Positions 54,105 through 64,000 of a DNA stretch of 64,000 nucleotides are shown here, piece by piece. The DNA is from Acanthosepion esculentum (Eukaryota; Mollusca; Cephalopoda; Sepiida; Sepiidae). The notes under the pieces are model-generated. The model was given only the letters and a program-made list of their open reading frames with translations. It had not been told where the DNA came from and searched no databases. A program made the position numbers and the translations under genes. The DNA lies in assembly GCA_964036315.1 (NCBI GenBank), contig OZ038482.1, forward strand, positions 11,765,489 through 11,829,488, read 5' to 3'. Positions within the stretch are counted from its first letter, which is position 1. Every line of letters starts with the position of its first letter.

Positions 54105-54195
54105 GGGGGTAAATAAATTCAAGTGGGGTAAATAAAGCTGACGGGGGCTAAATAGTGCTGAGAGCGGTAAATAAGGCCGGGGTAAAAATAATTAT
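54105..54195 (+). repeat. Small outlier of the 18-bp GTAAATAA repeat
   Basis: Five diverged units such as GGGGTAAATAAAGCTGACGG and GCGGTAAATAAGGCCGG, the same motif that builds the large satellite 2.3 kb downstream. Confidence 0.8.
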
Positions 54196-54919
54196 TTGGT
54201 GTGTGAAAAAGTCTCCAGCGGAAAAGGTCGGTTTTCATTTATATCTTTAGTCTGTTTTTTCAAAACAGAACGCTGGTAACGTTTGGATAAACGTAATAAT
54301 ATCATTAGAAGCTGGGATTTTATTCGATTTATCGTTCATTTGAACTGGCAAAAAACTGGCTACTGATCATTTTCGCGCTAAAGGGAGATGCAGTCAGCGG
54401 CTCATTTAGAAGAGTACCCAAACTCAGTAGTCACTCCAGAACGAACTTGGGAGTAAAGTATTCTCATATATTTTATGAGAGAAATGATCGGAAGTTTCAC
54501 ACGTATGAATTTGACGTTATAAAAATTTATTAGACATTTATTAATGAGACTATTCAGATTGTACGCTCAAGCCAAGATGAAGAGGTGGAAGCTGACTAAA
54601 TTATTGATTTACAGATGGGAAAGATCGCTGTAGCCAATTGACCGAATAGACAATGTTTACCGACTTGTAAACTGTAAAGTAGCGACTAACAAATGATATA
54701 TACAACAGTGACAATAACAGGAAGCGACAATTGAGAACAGAGATCGGCTAAGTATATGGCAAACTATCATTTATCTCGAAAGAGAGACGATTTAAAAATA
54801 CCTGTAATTAAAACTCTTTCAGAGTAGAATGGTCGAAGTATAAAGGTAAGATTTTATTGGTAATTTGACTTTCTTTTGAAGGGAAATCTTTCTGTCCGCC
54901 TGCGAAACTTGAATATTAA
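54196..54919. other. No gene seen
   Basis: Unassigned AT-rich DNA. Confidence 0.5.
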
Positions 54920-55255
54920 GAGCGGAATTACAGCGATGAATCATTTGAAACGAGATGTTACATAAGGATCTTAGGCATTTTACTCCATAGACCTCATCAC
55001 ATTTGACGCAATGAGCGACACCAGCAGATAAGAAACGGACCCATCGGAAGGGACCTCATAATCACCGTCAAGAAGAGAAAGTTGAAATGGTATGACCACT
55101 CTAGAAGAGCCAACGAGCGTTCTACTACCATCCTAAAAGATACCAACGTTAGGCAACAAAAAAGATGAGACGGAGGAAAATAAGTTGAACTGGATGATCA
55201 TTTAGAGCAATTCAGGGATTGGCGCGCAATCGAGACATCTTTTTAATGTAAAGTC
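54920..55255 (+). pseudogene. LINE reverse transcriptase C-terminal fragment
   Basis: One frame reads ETRCYIRILGILLHRPHHI, stop, RNERHQQIRNGPIGRDL, TVKKRKLKWYDHSRRANER, STTILKDTNVR, then two stops and LDDHLEQFRDWRAIE. This is the pattern RCYRRILGI...R..IGP...LL..VKKRKLKWYGHV.RS...KTIL.GT at the end of many animal LINE proteins. Three in-frame stops. Confidence 0.85.
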
Positions 55256-55359
55256 CACTCTGTATAAAGCCCGGGGTCCACTTGATGGTTACGATAAGGG
55301 GTAGTTCATGCGTTTAAGAGGGGAAGATAATGGTTAACTGGAGAACTTGAACAGATTAT

Positions 55360-55610
55360 GATCGGAAAACGTAATAACCACCTTCAAGAAGAGAAAGCTG
55401 AAAAATTATGGGCACCAGAAGAGCCAACAATTTTTCTATTAACACCCTAAAAGCTACCAGCTTAGAAAAAAAGATGAAAAGAGAGAAAAATAGGGTGACA
55501 ATGTCACTGTGTCGATTGTAAATCATATTAGTTGGCAATCGAGGTATATGAAAGGAGTTTGTCGGGTGCCCAGCTTCACGCCAACCGTACGACCATACCT
55601 GGTCATGATC
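55360..55610 (+). pseudogene. Second, more decayed copy of the same LINE tail
   Basis: [19 protein letters not shown] and the nucleotide words CTTCAAGAAGAGAAAG, AGAAGAGCCAAC and CACCCTAAAAGCTACCA align with 55065-55150. After it the LINE 3' region (CAGCTTCACGCCAACCG, GACCATACCTGGTCATGATC) runs straight into (GATA)n at 55611, so the GATA array may have grown from the LINE tail. Confidence 0.7.
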
Positions 55611-55665
<55 letters not shown>

Positions 55666-55675
55666 GAATAGACTG

Positions 55676-55734
<59 letters not shown>

Positions 55735-55744
55735 GAATAGACTG

Positions 55745-55790
<46 letters not shown>

Positions 55791-55813
55791 ATAAATAGAT
55801 AATGAATAGACTG

Positions 55814-55872
<59 letters not shown>

Positions 55873-55907
55873 GAATAGACTGAGATAGACAGATAATGAA
55901 TAGACTG

Positions 55908-55941
<34 letters not shown>

Positions 55942-55952
55942 GGAATAGACTG

Positions 55953-56025
<73 letters not shown>

Positions 56026-56039
56026 TGGACAGACATATT

Positions 56040-56109
<70 letters not shown>

Positions 56110-56110
56110 T
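55611..56110. repeat. Interrupted (GATA)n super-array
   Basis: GATA blocks separated mainly by ATAATGAATAGACTGAG (about five times), AGGAATAGACTGAG once and ATGGACAGACATATTTAG once. Confidence 0.97.
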
Positions 56111-56510
56111 CTTTGGGCTTACGTGCTAACAGCCTTAGGAAATGTACGAATCAATCTCTTCTCACGTCTATGGGGAAATAGAAGAACAGCCTGGGTCCTA
56201 TAGCTTTGAGTGGCAACCGCTCTAAGAGAAGGACAATTCTGAATTTAAAACCCGAGGATGATTGTTTGGGGGACCTTGTGACACGTTGTGCACCAGTTCT
56301 CTGTGTTCGTCTCTTCCAAAAAGAAGTGTCGTCGGTTCTTCACAATAATTTCAAGAGTAGCACAAACAAATGAACCCGTGCAAGACACCATCGGACATAA
56401 AACAGACCCATTGAAAGACCCCATATTCAGGTGATCAGATGCATGATGACCCTACAACCACACCCCATCATGGAACTGATGATGATGATATTAATGATGC
56501 GCGTAAATAA
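56111..56510. other. No gene seen
   Basis: Includes the segment shared with 53551-53750 and a short ATGATGATGATATTAATGATG run just before the satellite. Confidence 0.55.
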
Positions 56511-57390
56511 GGCTGAGGAGGTAAATAATGTCGAGTGGCTGGGGTAAATTAAAGCGGGGTGGTAAATAAGGCAGAGTAGGTAAATAAGGCTGAGCAGATA
56601 AATAAGACCGGGGGGGTAAATAAGGCCGAGGAGTTAAATAATGTCGAGGGGGTAACTAAAGCCAACGAGGTAAATAAGACCGAGGAGGTAAATTAGGTCG
56701 AGGAGGTAAAATAGGTCGAGAAGGTAAATAATGTCGAGGCGGTAAATAAGGCCGGGGGTCTAAATTAGGCCGAGGTGGTAAATAAAACTGAAGAGGTAAA
56801 TAAAGCCGAGCGGATAAATAACACCGAGGGGGTAAATAAGACCGAGCGGATAAATAACACCGAGGAGGTAAATAATGTCTAGGCGGGTAAATTAGTGGTA
56901 AGTCAAGCCGAGGAGGTAAATAAGGCCGAGCGGATAAATAAGACCAATGAGGTATATAAGGGCGAGGAGGTAAATAATGTCGAGGTGGTAAATAAGGCCG
57001 AAGAGGTAAATATGACTGAAGATGTAATTTAGGCCGAGGAGGGAAATTATGTCTAGTGGGGGTAAATTAGGCCGAGCGTATAAATAAGATCGAGGAGGTA
57101 ATAAGGACGAGAAGCTAAATAATGTCGAGGGGTTAAATAAGCCCGAGGGGTTAAATAATGTCGTGGTGTTAAATAAGACTGAGAATGTAAATAAGGCCGA
57201 GGAGGTAAATATGACTGAAGATGTAATTTAGGCCGAGAAAGTAAATAATGTCTATTGGGGATAAATTAGGCCGAGCGGATAAATTAGACCGCGCAGGTAA
57301 ATAAGGCCAAGGAGGTAAATAAGGCCGAGGATGTGAATCCGAGGAGGTAAATAAGACTGAGGGTGTTAATTAGGCCGAGGAGGTAAATAA
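56511..57390 (+). repeat. Diverged left flank of the GTAAATAA satellite
   Basis: Irregular units of about 17-19 bp built on GAGGTAAATAAGGCCGAG, with many substitutions and small indels and no stable higher-order period until about 57230. Confidence 0.93.
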
Positions 57391-60300
57391 TGTCTAGGCG
57401 GATAAATTAGGCCGAGCGGATAAATAAGACCGAGGGTGTAAATAAGGCCAAGGAGGTAAATAAGGCCGAGGATGTGAATATAGCCGAGGGGGTAAATAAG
57501 ACTGAGGGTGTTAATTAGGCCGAGGAGGTAAATAATGTCTAGGCGGGTAAATTAGGCCGAGCGGATAAATTAGACCGCGGAGGTAAATAAGGCCAAGGAG
57601 GTAAATAAGGCCGAGGATGTGAATATGGCCGAGGAGGTAAATAAGACTGAGGGTGTTAATTAGGCCGAGGAGGTAAATAATGTCTAGGCGGGTAAATTAG
57701 GCCGAGCGGATAAATTAGACCGCGGAGGTAAATAAGGCCAAGGAGGTAAATAAGGCCGAGGATGTGAATATGGCCGAGGAGGTAAATAAGACTGAGTGTG
57801 TTAATTAGGCCGAGGAGGTAAATAATGTCTAGGCGGGTAAATTAGGCCGAGCGGATAAATTAGACCGCGGAGGTAAATAAGGCCAAGGAGGTAAATAAGG
57901 CCGAGGATGTGAATATGGCCGAGGAGGTAAATAAGACTGAGGGTGTTAATTAGGCCGAGGAGGTAAATAATGTCTAGGCGGATAAATTAGGCCGAGCGGA
58001 TAAATTAGACCGCGGAGGTAAATAAGGCCAAGGAGGTAAATAAGGCCGAGGATGTGAATATGGCCGAGGAGGTAAATAAGACTGAGTGTGTTAATTAGGC
58101 CGAGGAGGTAAATAATGTCTAGGCGGGTAAATTAGGCCGAGCGGATAAATTAGACCGCGGAGGTAAATAAGGCCAAGGAGGTAAATAAGGCCGAGGATGT
58201 GAATATGGCCGAGGAGGTAAATAAGACTGAGGGTGTTAATTAGGCCGAGGAGGTAAATAATGTCTAGGCGGATAAATTAGGCCGAGCGGATAAATTAGAC
58301 CGCGGAGGTAAATAAGGCCAAGGAGGTAAATAAGGCCGAGGATGTGAATATGGCCGAGGAGGTAAATAAGACTGAGGGTGTTAATTAGGCCGAGGAGGTA
58401 AATAATGTCTAGGCGGATAAATTAGGCCGAGCGGATAAATTAGACCGCGGAGGTAAATAAGGCCAAGGAGGTAAATAAGGCCGAGGATGTGAATATGGCC
58501 GAGGAGGTAAATAAGACTGAGGGTGTTAATTAGGCCGAGGAGGTAAATAATGTCTAGGCGGATAAATTAGGCCGAGCGGATAAATTAGACCGCGGAGGTA
58601 AATAAGGCCAAGGAGGTAAATAAGGCCGAGGATGTGAATATGGCCGAGGAGGTAAATAAGACTGAGTGTGTTAATTAGGCCGAGGAGGTAAATAATGTCT
58701 AGGCGGGTAAATTAGGCCGAGCGGATAAATTAGACCGCGGAGGTAAATAAGGCCAAGGAGGTAAATAAGGCCGAGGATGTGAATATGGCCGAGGAGGTAA
58801 ATAAGACTGAGGGTGTTAATTAGGCCGAGGAGGTAAATAATGTCTAGGCGGATAAATTAGGCCGAGCGGATAAATTAGACCGCGGAGGTAAATAAGGCCA
58901 AGGAGGTAAATAAGGCCGAGGATGTGAATATGGCCGAGGAGGTAAATAAGACTGAGGGTGTTAATTAGGCCGAGGAGGTAAATAATGTCTAGGCGGGTAA
59001 ATTAGGCCGAGCGGATAAATTAGACCGCGGAGGTAAATAAGGCCAAGGAGGTAAATAAGGCCGAGGATGTGAATATGGCCGAGGAGGTAAATAAGACTGA
59101 GGGTGTTAATTAGGCCGAGGAGGTAAATAATGTCTAGGCGGATAAATTAGGCCGAGCGGATAAATTAGACCGCGGAGGTAAATAAGGCCAAGGAGGTAAA
59201 TAAGGCCGAGGATGTGAATATGGCCGAGGAGGTAAATAAGACTGAGGGTGTTAATTAGGCCGAGGAGGTAAATAATGTCTAGGCGGATAAATTAGGCCGA
59301 GCGGATAAATTAGACCGCGGAGGTAAATAAGGCCAAGGAGGTAAATAAGGCCGAGGATGTGAATATGGCCGAGGAGGTAAATAAGACTGAGTGTGTTAAT
59401 TAGGCCGAGGAGGTAAATAATGTCTAGGCGGGTAAATTAGGCCGAGCGGATAAATTAGACCGCGGAGGTAAATAAGGCCAAGGAGGTAAATAAGGCCGAG
59501 GATGTGAATATGGCCGAGGAGGTAAATAAGACTGAGGGTCTTAATTAGGCCGAGGAGGTAAATAATGTCTAGGCGGATAAATTAGGCCGAGCGGATAAAT
59601 TAGACCGCGGAGGTAAATAAGGCCAAGGAGGTAAATAAGGCCGAGGATGTGAATATGGCCGAGGAGGTAAATAAGACTGAGGGTGTTAATTAGGCCGAGG
59701 AGGTAAATAATGTCTAGGCGGATAAATTAGGCCGAGCGGATAAATTAGACCGCGGAGGTAAATAAGGCCAAGGAGGTAAATAAGGCCGAGGATGTGAATA
59801 TGGCCGAGGAGGTAAATAAGACTGAGTGTGTTAATTAGGCCGAGGAGGTAAATAATGTCTAGGCGGGTAAATTAGGCCGAGCGGATAAATTAGACCGCGG
59901 AGGTAAATAAGGCCAAGGAGGTAAATAAGGCCGAGGATGTGAATATGGCCGAGGAGGTAAATAAGACTGAGGGTGTTAATTAGGCCGAGGAGGTAAATAA
60001 TGTCTAGGCGGATAAATTAGGCCGAGCGGATAAATTAGACCGCGGAGGTAAATAAGGCCAAGGAGGTAAATAAGGCCGAGGATGTGAATATGGCCGAGGA
60101 GGTAAATAAGACTGAGGGTGTTAATTAGGCCGAGGAGGTAAATAATGTCTAGGCGGATAAATTAGGCCGAGCGGATAAATTAGACCGCGGAGGTAAATAA
60201 GGCCAAGGAGGTAAATAAGGCCGAGGATGTGAATATGGCCGAGGAGGTAAATAAGACTGAGTGTGTTAATTAGGCCGAGGAGGTAAATAATGTCTAGGCG

Positions 60301-62325
60301 GGTAAATTAGGCCGAGCGGATAAATTAGACCGCGGAGGTAAATAAGGCCAAGGAGGTAAATAAGGCCGAGGATGTGAATATGGCCGAGGAGGTAAATAAG
60401 ACTGAGGGTGTTAATTAGGCCGAGGAGGTAAATAATGTCTAGGCGGATAAATTAGGCCGAGCGGATAAATAAGACCGAGGGTTTAAATAAGGCCAAGGAG
60501 GTAAATAAGGCCGAGGATGTGAATATGGCCGTGGGGGTAAATAAGACTCAGGGTGTTAATTAGGCCGAGGAGGTAAATAATGTCTAGGCGGGTAAATTAG
60601 GCCGAGCGGATAAATTAGACCGCGGAGGTAAATAAGGCCAAGGAGGTAAATAAGGCCGAGGATGTGAATATGGCCGAGGAGGTAAATAAGACTGAGGGTG
60701 TTAATTAGGCCGAGGAGGTAAATAATGTCTAGGCGGGTAAATTAGGCCGAGCGGATAAATTAGACCGCGGAGGTAAATAAGGCCAAGGAGGTAAATAAGG
60801 CCGAGGATGTGAATATGGCCGAGGAGGTAAATAAGACTGAGGGTGTTAATTAGGCCGAGGAGGTAAATAATGTCTAGGCGGGTAAATTAGGCCGAGCGGA
60901 TAAATTAGACCGAGGGTGTAAATAAGGCCAAGGAGGTAAATAAGGCCGAGGATGTGAATATAGCCGAGGGGGTAAATAAGACTGAGGGTGTTAATTAGGC
61001 CGAGGAGGTAAATAATGTCTAGGCGGGTAAATTAGGCCGAGCGGATAAATTAGACCGCGGAGGTAAATAAGGCCAAGGAGGTAAATAAGGCCGAGGATGT
61101 GAATATGGCCGAGGAGGTAAATAAGACTGAGGGTGTTAATTAGGCCGAGGAGGTAAATAATGTCTAGGCGGGTAAATTAGGCCGAGCGGATAAATTAGAC
61201 CGCGGAGGTAAATAAGGCCAAGGAGGTAAATAAGGCCGAGGATGTGAATATGGCCGAGGAGGTAAATAAGACTGAGGGTGTTAATTAGGCCGAGGAGGTA
61301 AATAATGTCTAGGCGGATAAATTAGGCCGAGCGGATAAATTAGACCGCGGAGGTAAATAAGGCCAAGGAGGTAAATAAGGCCGAGGATGTGAATATGGCC
61401 GAGGAGGTAAATAAGACTGAGGGTGTTAATTAGGCCGAGGAGGTAAATAATGTCTAGGCGGGTAAATTAGGCCGAGCGGATAAATAAGACCGAGGGTTTA
61501 AATAAGGCCAAGGAGGTAAATAAGGCCGAGGATGTGAATATGGCCGTGGGGGTAAATAAGACTCAGGGTGTTAATTAGGCCGAGGAGGTAAATAATGTCT
61601 AGGCGGGTAAATTAGGCCGAGCGGATAAATTAGACCGAGGAGGTAAATAAGGCCAAGGAGGTAAATAAGGCCGAGGATGTGAATATGGCCGAGGAGGTAA
61701 ATAAGACTGAGGGTGTTAATTAGGCCGAGGAGGTAAATAATGTCTAGGCGGGTAAATTAGGCCGAGCGGATAAATTAGACCGAGGAGGTAAATAAGGCCA
61801 AGGAGGTAAATAAGGCCGAGGATGTGAATATGGCCGAGGAGGTAAATAAGACTGAGGGTGTTAATTAGGCCGAGGAGGTAAATAATGTCTAGGCGGGTAA
61901 ATTAGGCCGAGCGGATAAATTAGACCGCGAAGGTAAATAAGGCCAAGGAGGTAAATAAGGCCGAGGATGTGAATATGGCCGAGGAGGTAAATAAGACTGA
62001 GGGTGTTAATTAGGCCGAGGAGGTAAATAATGTCTAGGCGGATAAATTAGGCCGAGCGGATAAATAAGACCGAGGGTTTAAATAAGGCCAAGGAGGTAAA
62101 TAAGGCCGAGGATGTGAATATGGCCGTGGGGGTAAATAAGACTCAGGGTGTTAATTAGGCCGAGGAGGTAAATAATGTCTAGGCGGGTAAATTAGGCCGA
62201 GCGGATAAATTAGACCGAGGAGGTAAATAAGGCCAAGGAGGTAAATAAGGCCGAGGATGTGAATATGGCCGAGGAGGTAAATAAGACTGAGGGTGTTAAT
62301 TAGGCCGGGGAGGTAAATAAGACCG
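57391..62325 (+). repeat. 145-bp higher-order satellite, 34 units of eight 18-bp subunits
   Basis: TGTCTAGGCGG occurs at 57391, 57536, 57681 and so on to 62176: 33 intervals totalling 4785 bp, exactly 145 each on average, with every interval I checked equal to 145. Each unit has eight GTAAATAA-type subunits, one with AGACCGCGGAGG. Linked variants (GAGTGTG with GGCGGGTAA) recur at 57826, 58116, 58696, 59421, 59856 and 60291. Another variant block (GAGGGTTTAAATAAGG with GGCCGTGGGGG) recurs near 60475, 61490 and 62070. Stops are frequent. The minus-strand frame at its end is not a gene. Confidence 0.98.
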
Positions 62326-62887
62326 AAGGGGAATAAATGAGGATGCGTAGCGGTCAAAATATTATCGTTATAACAAGTAATATAAGACCAGCAATGAATC
62401 AATGGACGATAATTCCATTTAATTTGTGATTTAACAGAAGAGAAAATAAATTGTTTTAATGTAAATTCTCGAACTTATTCGATTACAACCGATTTTGTTT
62501 CAACAAGACAATGCACTTTGTGACTTATATCTCAGAGTTTCTAAATTAAAATTTCCCGGGGGACTGAAAGAGGAAAACGATTTCGTGTTTTCCAAGATGA
62601 ATAAATGTGATGCTATTTGATTAGTTTTTACGGATACATGTAATGACCGGCTGTTTATTCAAGAAAATCTTGCTTTTTCGATGTCCGGCAAATCAAGAGA
62701 ACTAATACGATTGAGAAAATAACACTGAAAATTGACAGTAAAATGTACAATATCAGAATTGCATCACACTTTCTTGGCGTAACGACAGCGGACATGTTGT
62801 TGAACAATCTCATGAATAAATTATACCAACATAGAAGAAATATTTTCCCTATATTTCTACAGACGTCACAAATTGAGTTTATGATAT
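62326..62887. other. No gene seen
   Basis: AT-rich DNA between the satellite and family F copy 2. Confidence 0.5.
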
Positions 62888-63599
62888 ACTAGCAACATGG
62901 CCCGGCGTTGCCCGTGCTTGATTCAAAAATCGTACGACTCATACAGCAATCGCTATCACTTGACTTAAAATATTTTTGCCCTTCCTTGCCTTTTAAGGAA
63001 TGCCCTTTGCCGTGCTGATGTTGCTAGATGCCTTACTTCTTGCCAATCTCACACTGCGAATTTTTTCTAAGATCTATACTAAACATTAAATCTGTTACAA
63101 CAAAATGAACACAGAACGATCAGCTTTAAAAAAAGGAATCGTAACTGGAAAAGCCGAATGAAAAAAGAATGTTACTTTTTCACACCCAATTCAGTTCTGC
63201 GGAATCAGAATCAACGTTGAGTTTAAGCAAGCGAATGAGCCAATTGGAGTAAAGTGCCATGCAGATTTAAATTTTTCCCACTTGTGATGAATGCAGCTAT
63301 CGAATTTTTTGGCATGCTAGCATGCTAGTTAACATTCGTGTCAGTCAGCTGTTGGCTCTCACGCTGGCCAATAGAATCTTCCTGTCTATTCGTGGCAGCC
63401 AGCTATAGGCTCTCATGCTGGCCAGTAGAAAATGGCCGCAAACTACATGAAAACTGCTGTAGAAGCATGAAAAAATCGATTATTTCCACTATCGATGGGA
63501 GTTGGGAAATGCAAAGTCGGACTTCGCCTTCCCACTAACTTGGAGCATGTGCATGTAAATGTTGGTGCAAATCCGTCGAAAATTGCGGCCATGCATTCG

Positions 63600-63649
<50 letters not shown>

Positions 63650-63680
63650 CCTGCCTTTTATAGATATAGATGTAGATAAG
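62888..63680 (+). mobile_element. Dispersed repeat family F, copy 2
   Basis: Starts GATATACTAGCAACATGG and follows 23228-24010 closely, with a longer (CA)n tract (63603-63648) and the end CTGCCTTTTATAGATATAG. Differences include loss of about 20 bp near 63107 and a GCATGCTAGCATGCTAG duplication near 63313. Confidence 0.8.
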
Positions 63681-63900
63681 ACAGTAAATCTGTGGCTCAA
63701 TCACGAAAAGCATTTTTTTAAACAAGCAATATTTATTTCTCAGTATAATTTCCCTCCCCTTAATCCAATGCTTCTCCATTAACGACAAATTGGACACTAT
63801 ACAAGGGAAATTTCAGATCGAAATTCAATTAATAATTGTTAAGCTACAAACTCATTGATCCGTACTCAGATAGAACCAATGTTTAAACTCCACAAAATAG
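63681..63900. other. No gene seen
   Basis: AT-rich unassigned DNA. Confidence 0.5.
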
Positions 63901-63914
63901 TAATATATATATAC

Positions 63915-63967
<53 letters not shown>
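63901..63967. repeat. (TA)n/(GT)n compound microsatellite
   Basis: Short TATATATACATATAT then about 22 GT units, followed by GGCAGCAATCC, which resembles the sequence after the TA/GT tract at 24109-24225. It may be the start of another element beyond the window. Confidence 0.9.
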
Positions 63968-63969
<2 letters not shown>

Positions 63970-64000
63970 GGCAGCAATCCTTCTTGCATGCACATTTCAT

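Noticed and set aside
62151..62402. Minus-strand 83-codon frame at the end of the large satellite
   Set aside because: Repeating Gly-Leu-Ile-Tyr residues come from the 18-bp satellite unit.

Overview
The window looks like intergenic DNA of a coleoid cephalopod, most likely an octopus. This is an inference from style, not from a marker gene: dense (TA)n, (GATA)n and (CA)n microsatellites, long satellites, many decayed LINE and Penelope-like (PLE) pieces, mariners, and tRNA- and 5S-derived SINEs in an AT-rich background. I found no intact host gene, rRNA gene, tRNA gene, CRISPR array or prokaryotic operon. Every protein-like stretch I recognise is a retroelement or transposon remnant with stops or frameshifts.

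Layout. 1-3969 is a 46-bp satellite with no net length change over 86 units. 4806-5741 is a 65-bp satellite. 5760-13285 holds scattered PLE reverse-transcriptase pieces among AT-rich non-autonomous elements whose ends are (TA)n tracts. 13286-15820 has a LINE tail joined to a PLE and a mariner joined to another PLE piece. 17370-26145 has several LINE fragments, hammerhead-bearing repeats and a large palindrome. 26381-26740 and 49092-49470 are SINEs with a 5S-rRNA-derived head followed by a tRNA-like segment. 29247-30517 is a cluster of hammerhead elements with one canonical hammerhead ribozyme downstream of tRNA-like promoter boxes. 33489-34233 is a shortened mariner. 34435-35395 is a 149-bp tandem array with a hammerhead-like motif in each unit. 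35430-46160 is rich in a second SINE family and LINE tails and has a 513-bp palindrome at 43184-43696. 47126-48605 is an internally deleted Gypsy-type LTR element on the minus strand. 51060-55610 has LINE reverse-transcriptase remnants. 52871-56110 has interrupted (GATA)n arrays. 56511-62325 is a satellite of 18-bp subunits organised into 145-bp higher-order units. 62888-63680 is a second copy of the repeat at 23228-24010.

How it fits together. The recurring theme is RNA-level self-processing in non-autonomous elements. About twenty hammerhead-type motifs from at least seven repeat families lie in 64 kb, mostly next to (TA)n tracts and near PLE fragments, and several are arranged as divergent pairs at the ends of inverted repeats. 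A second theme is head-swapping SINEs: two SINE families with unrelated heads share one 3' tail that can fold into a hairpin with compensatory changes, which suggests one common LINE partner. The two large satellites keep their unit length exactly over kilobases while sharing linked variants, the signature of unequal exchange or rolling amplification.
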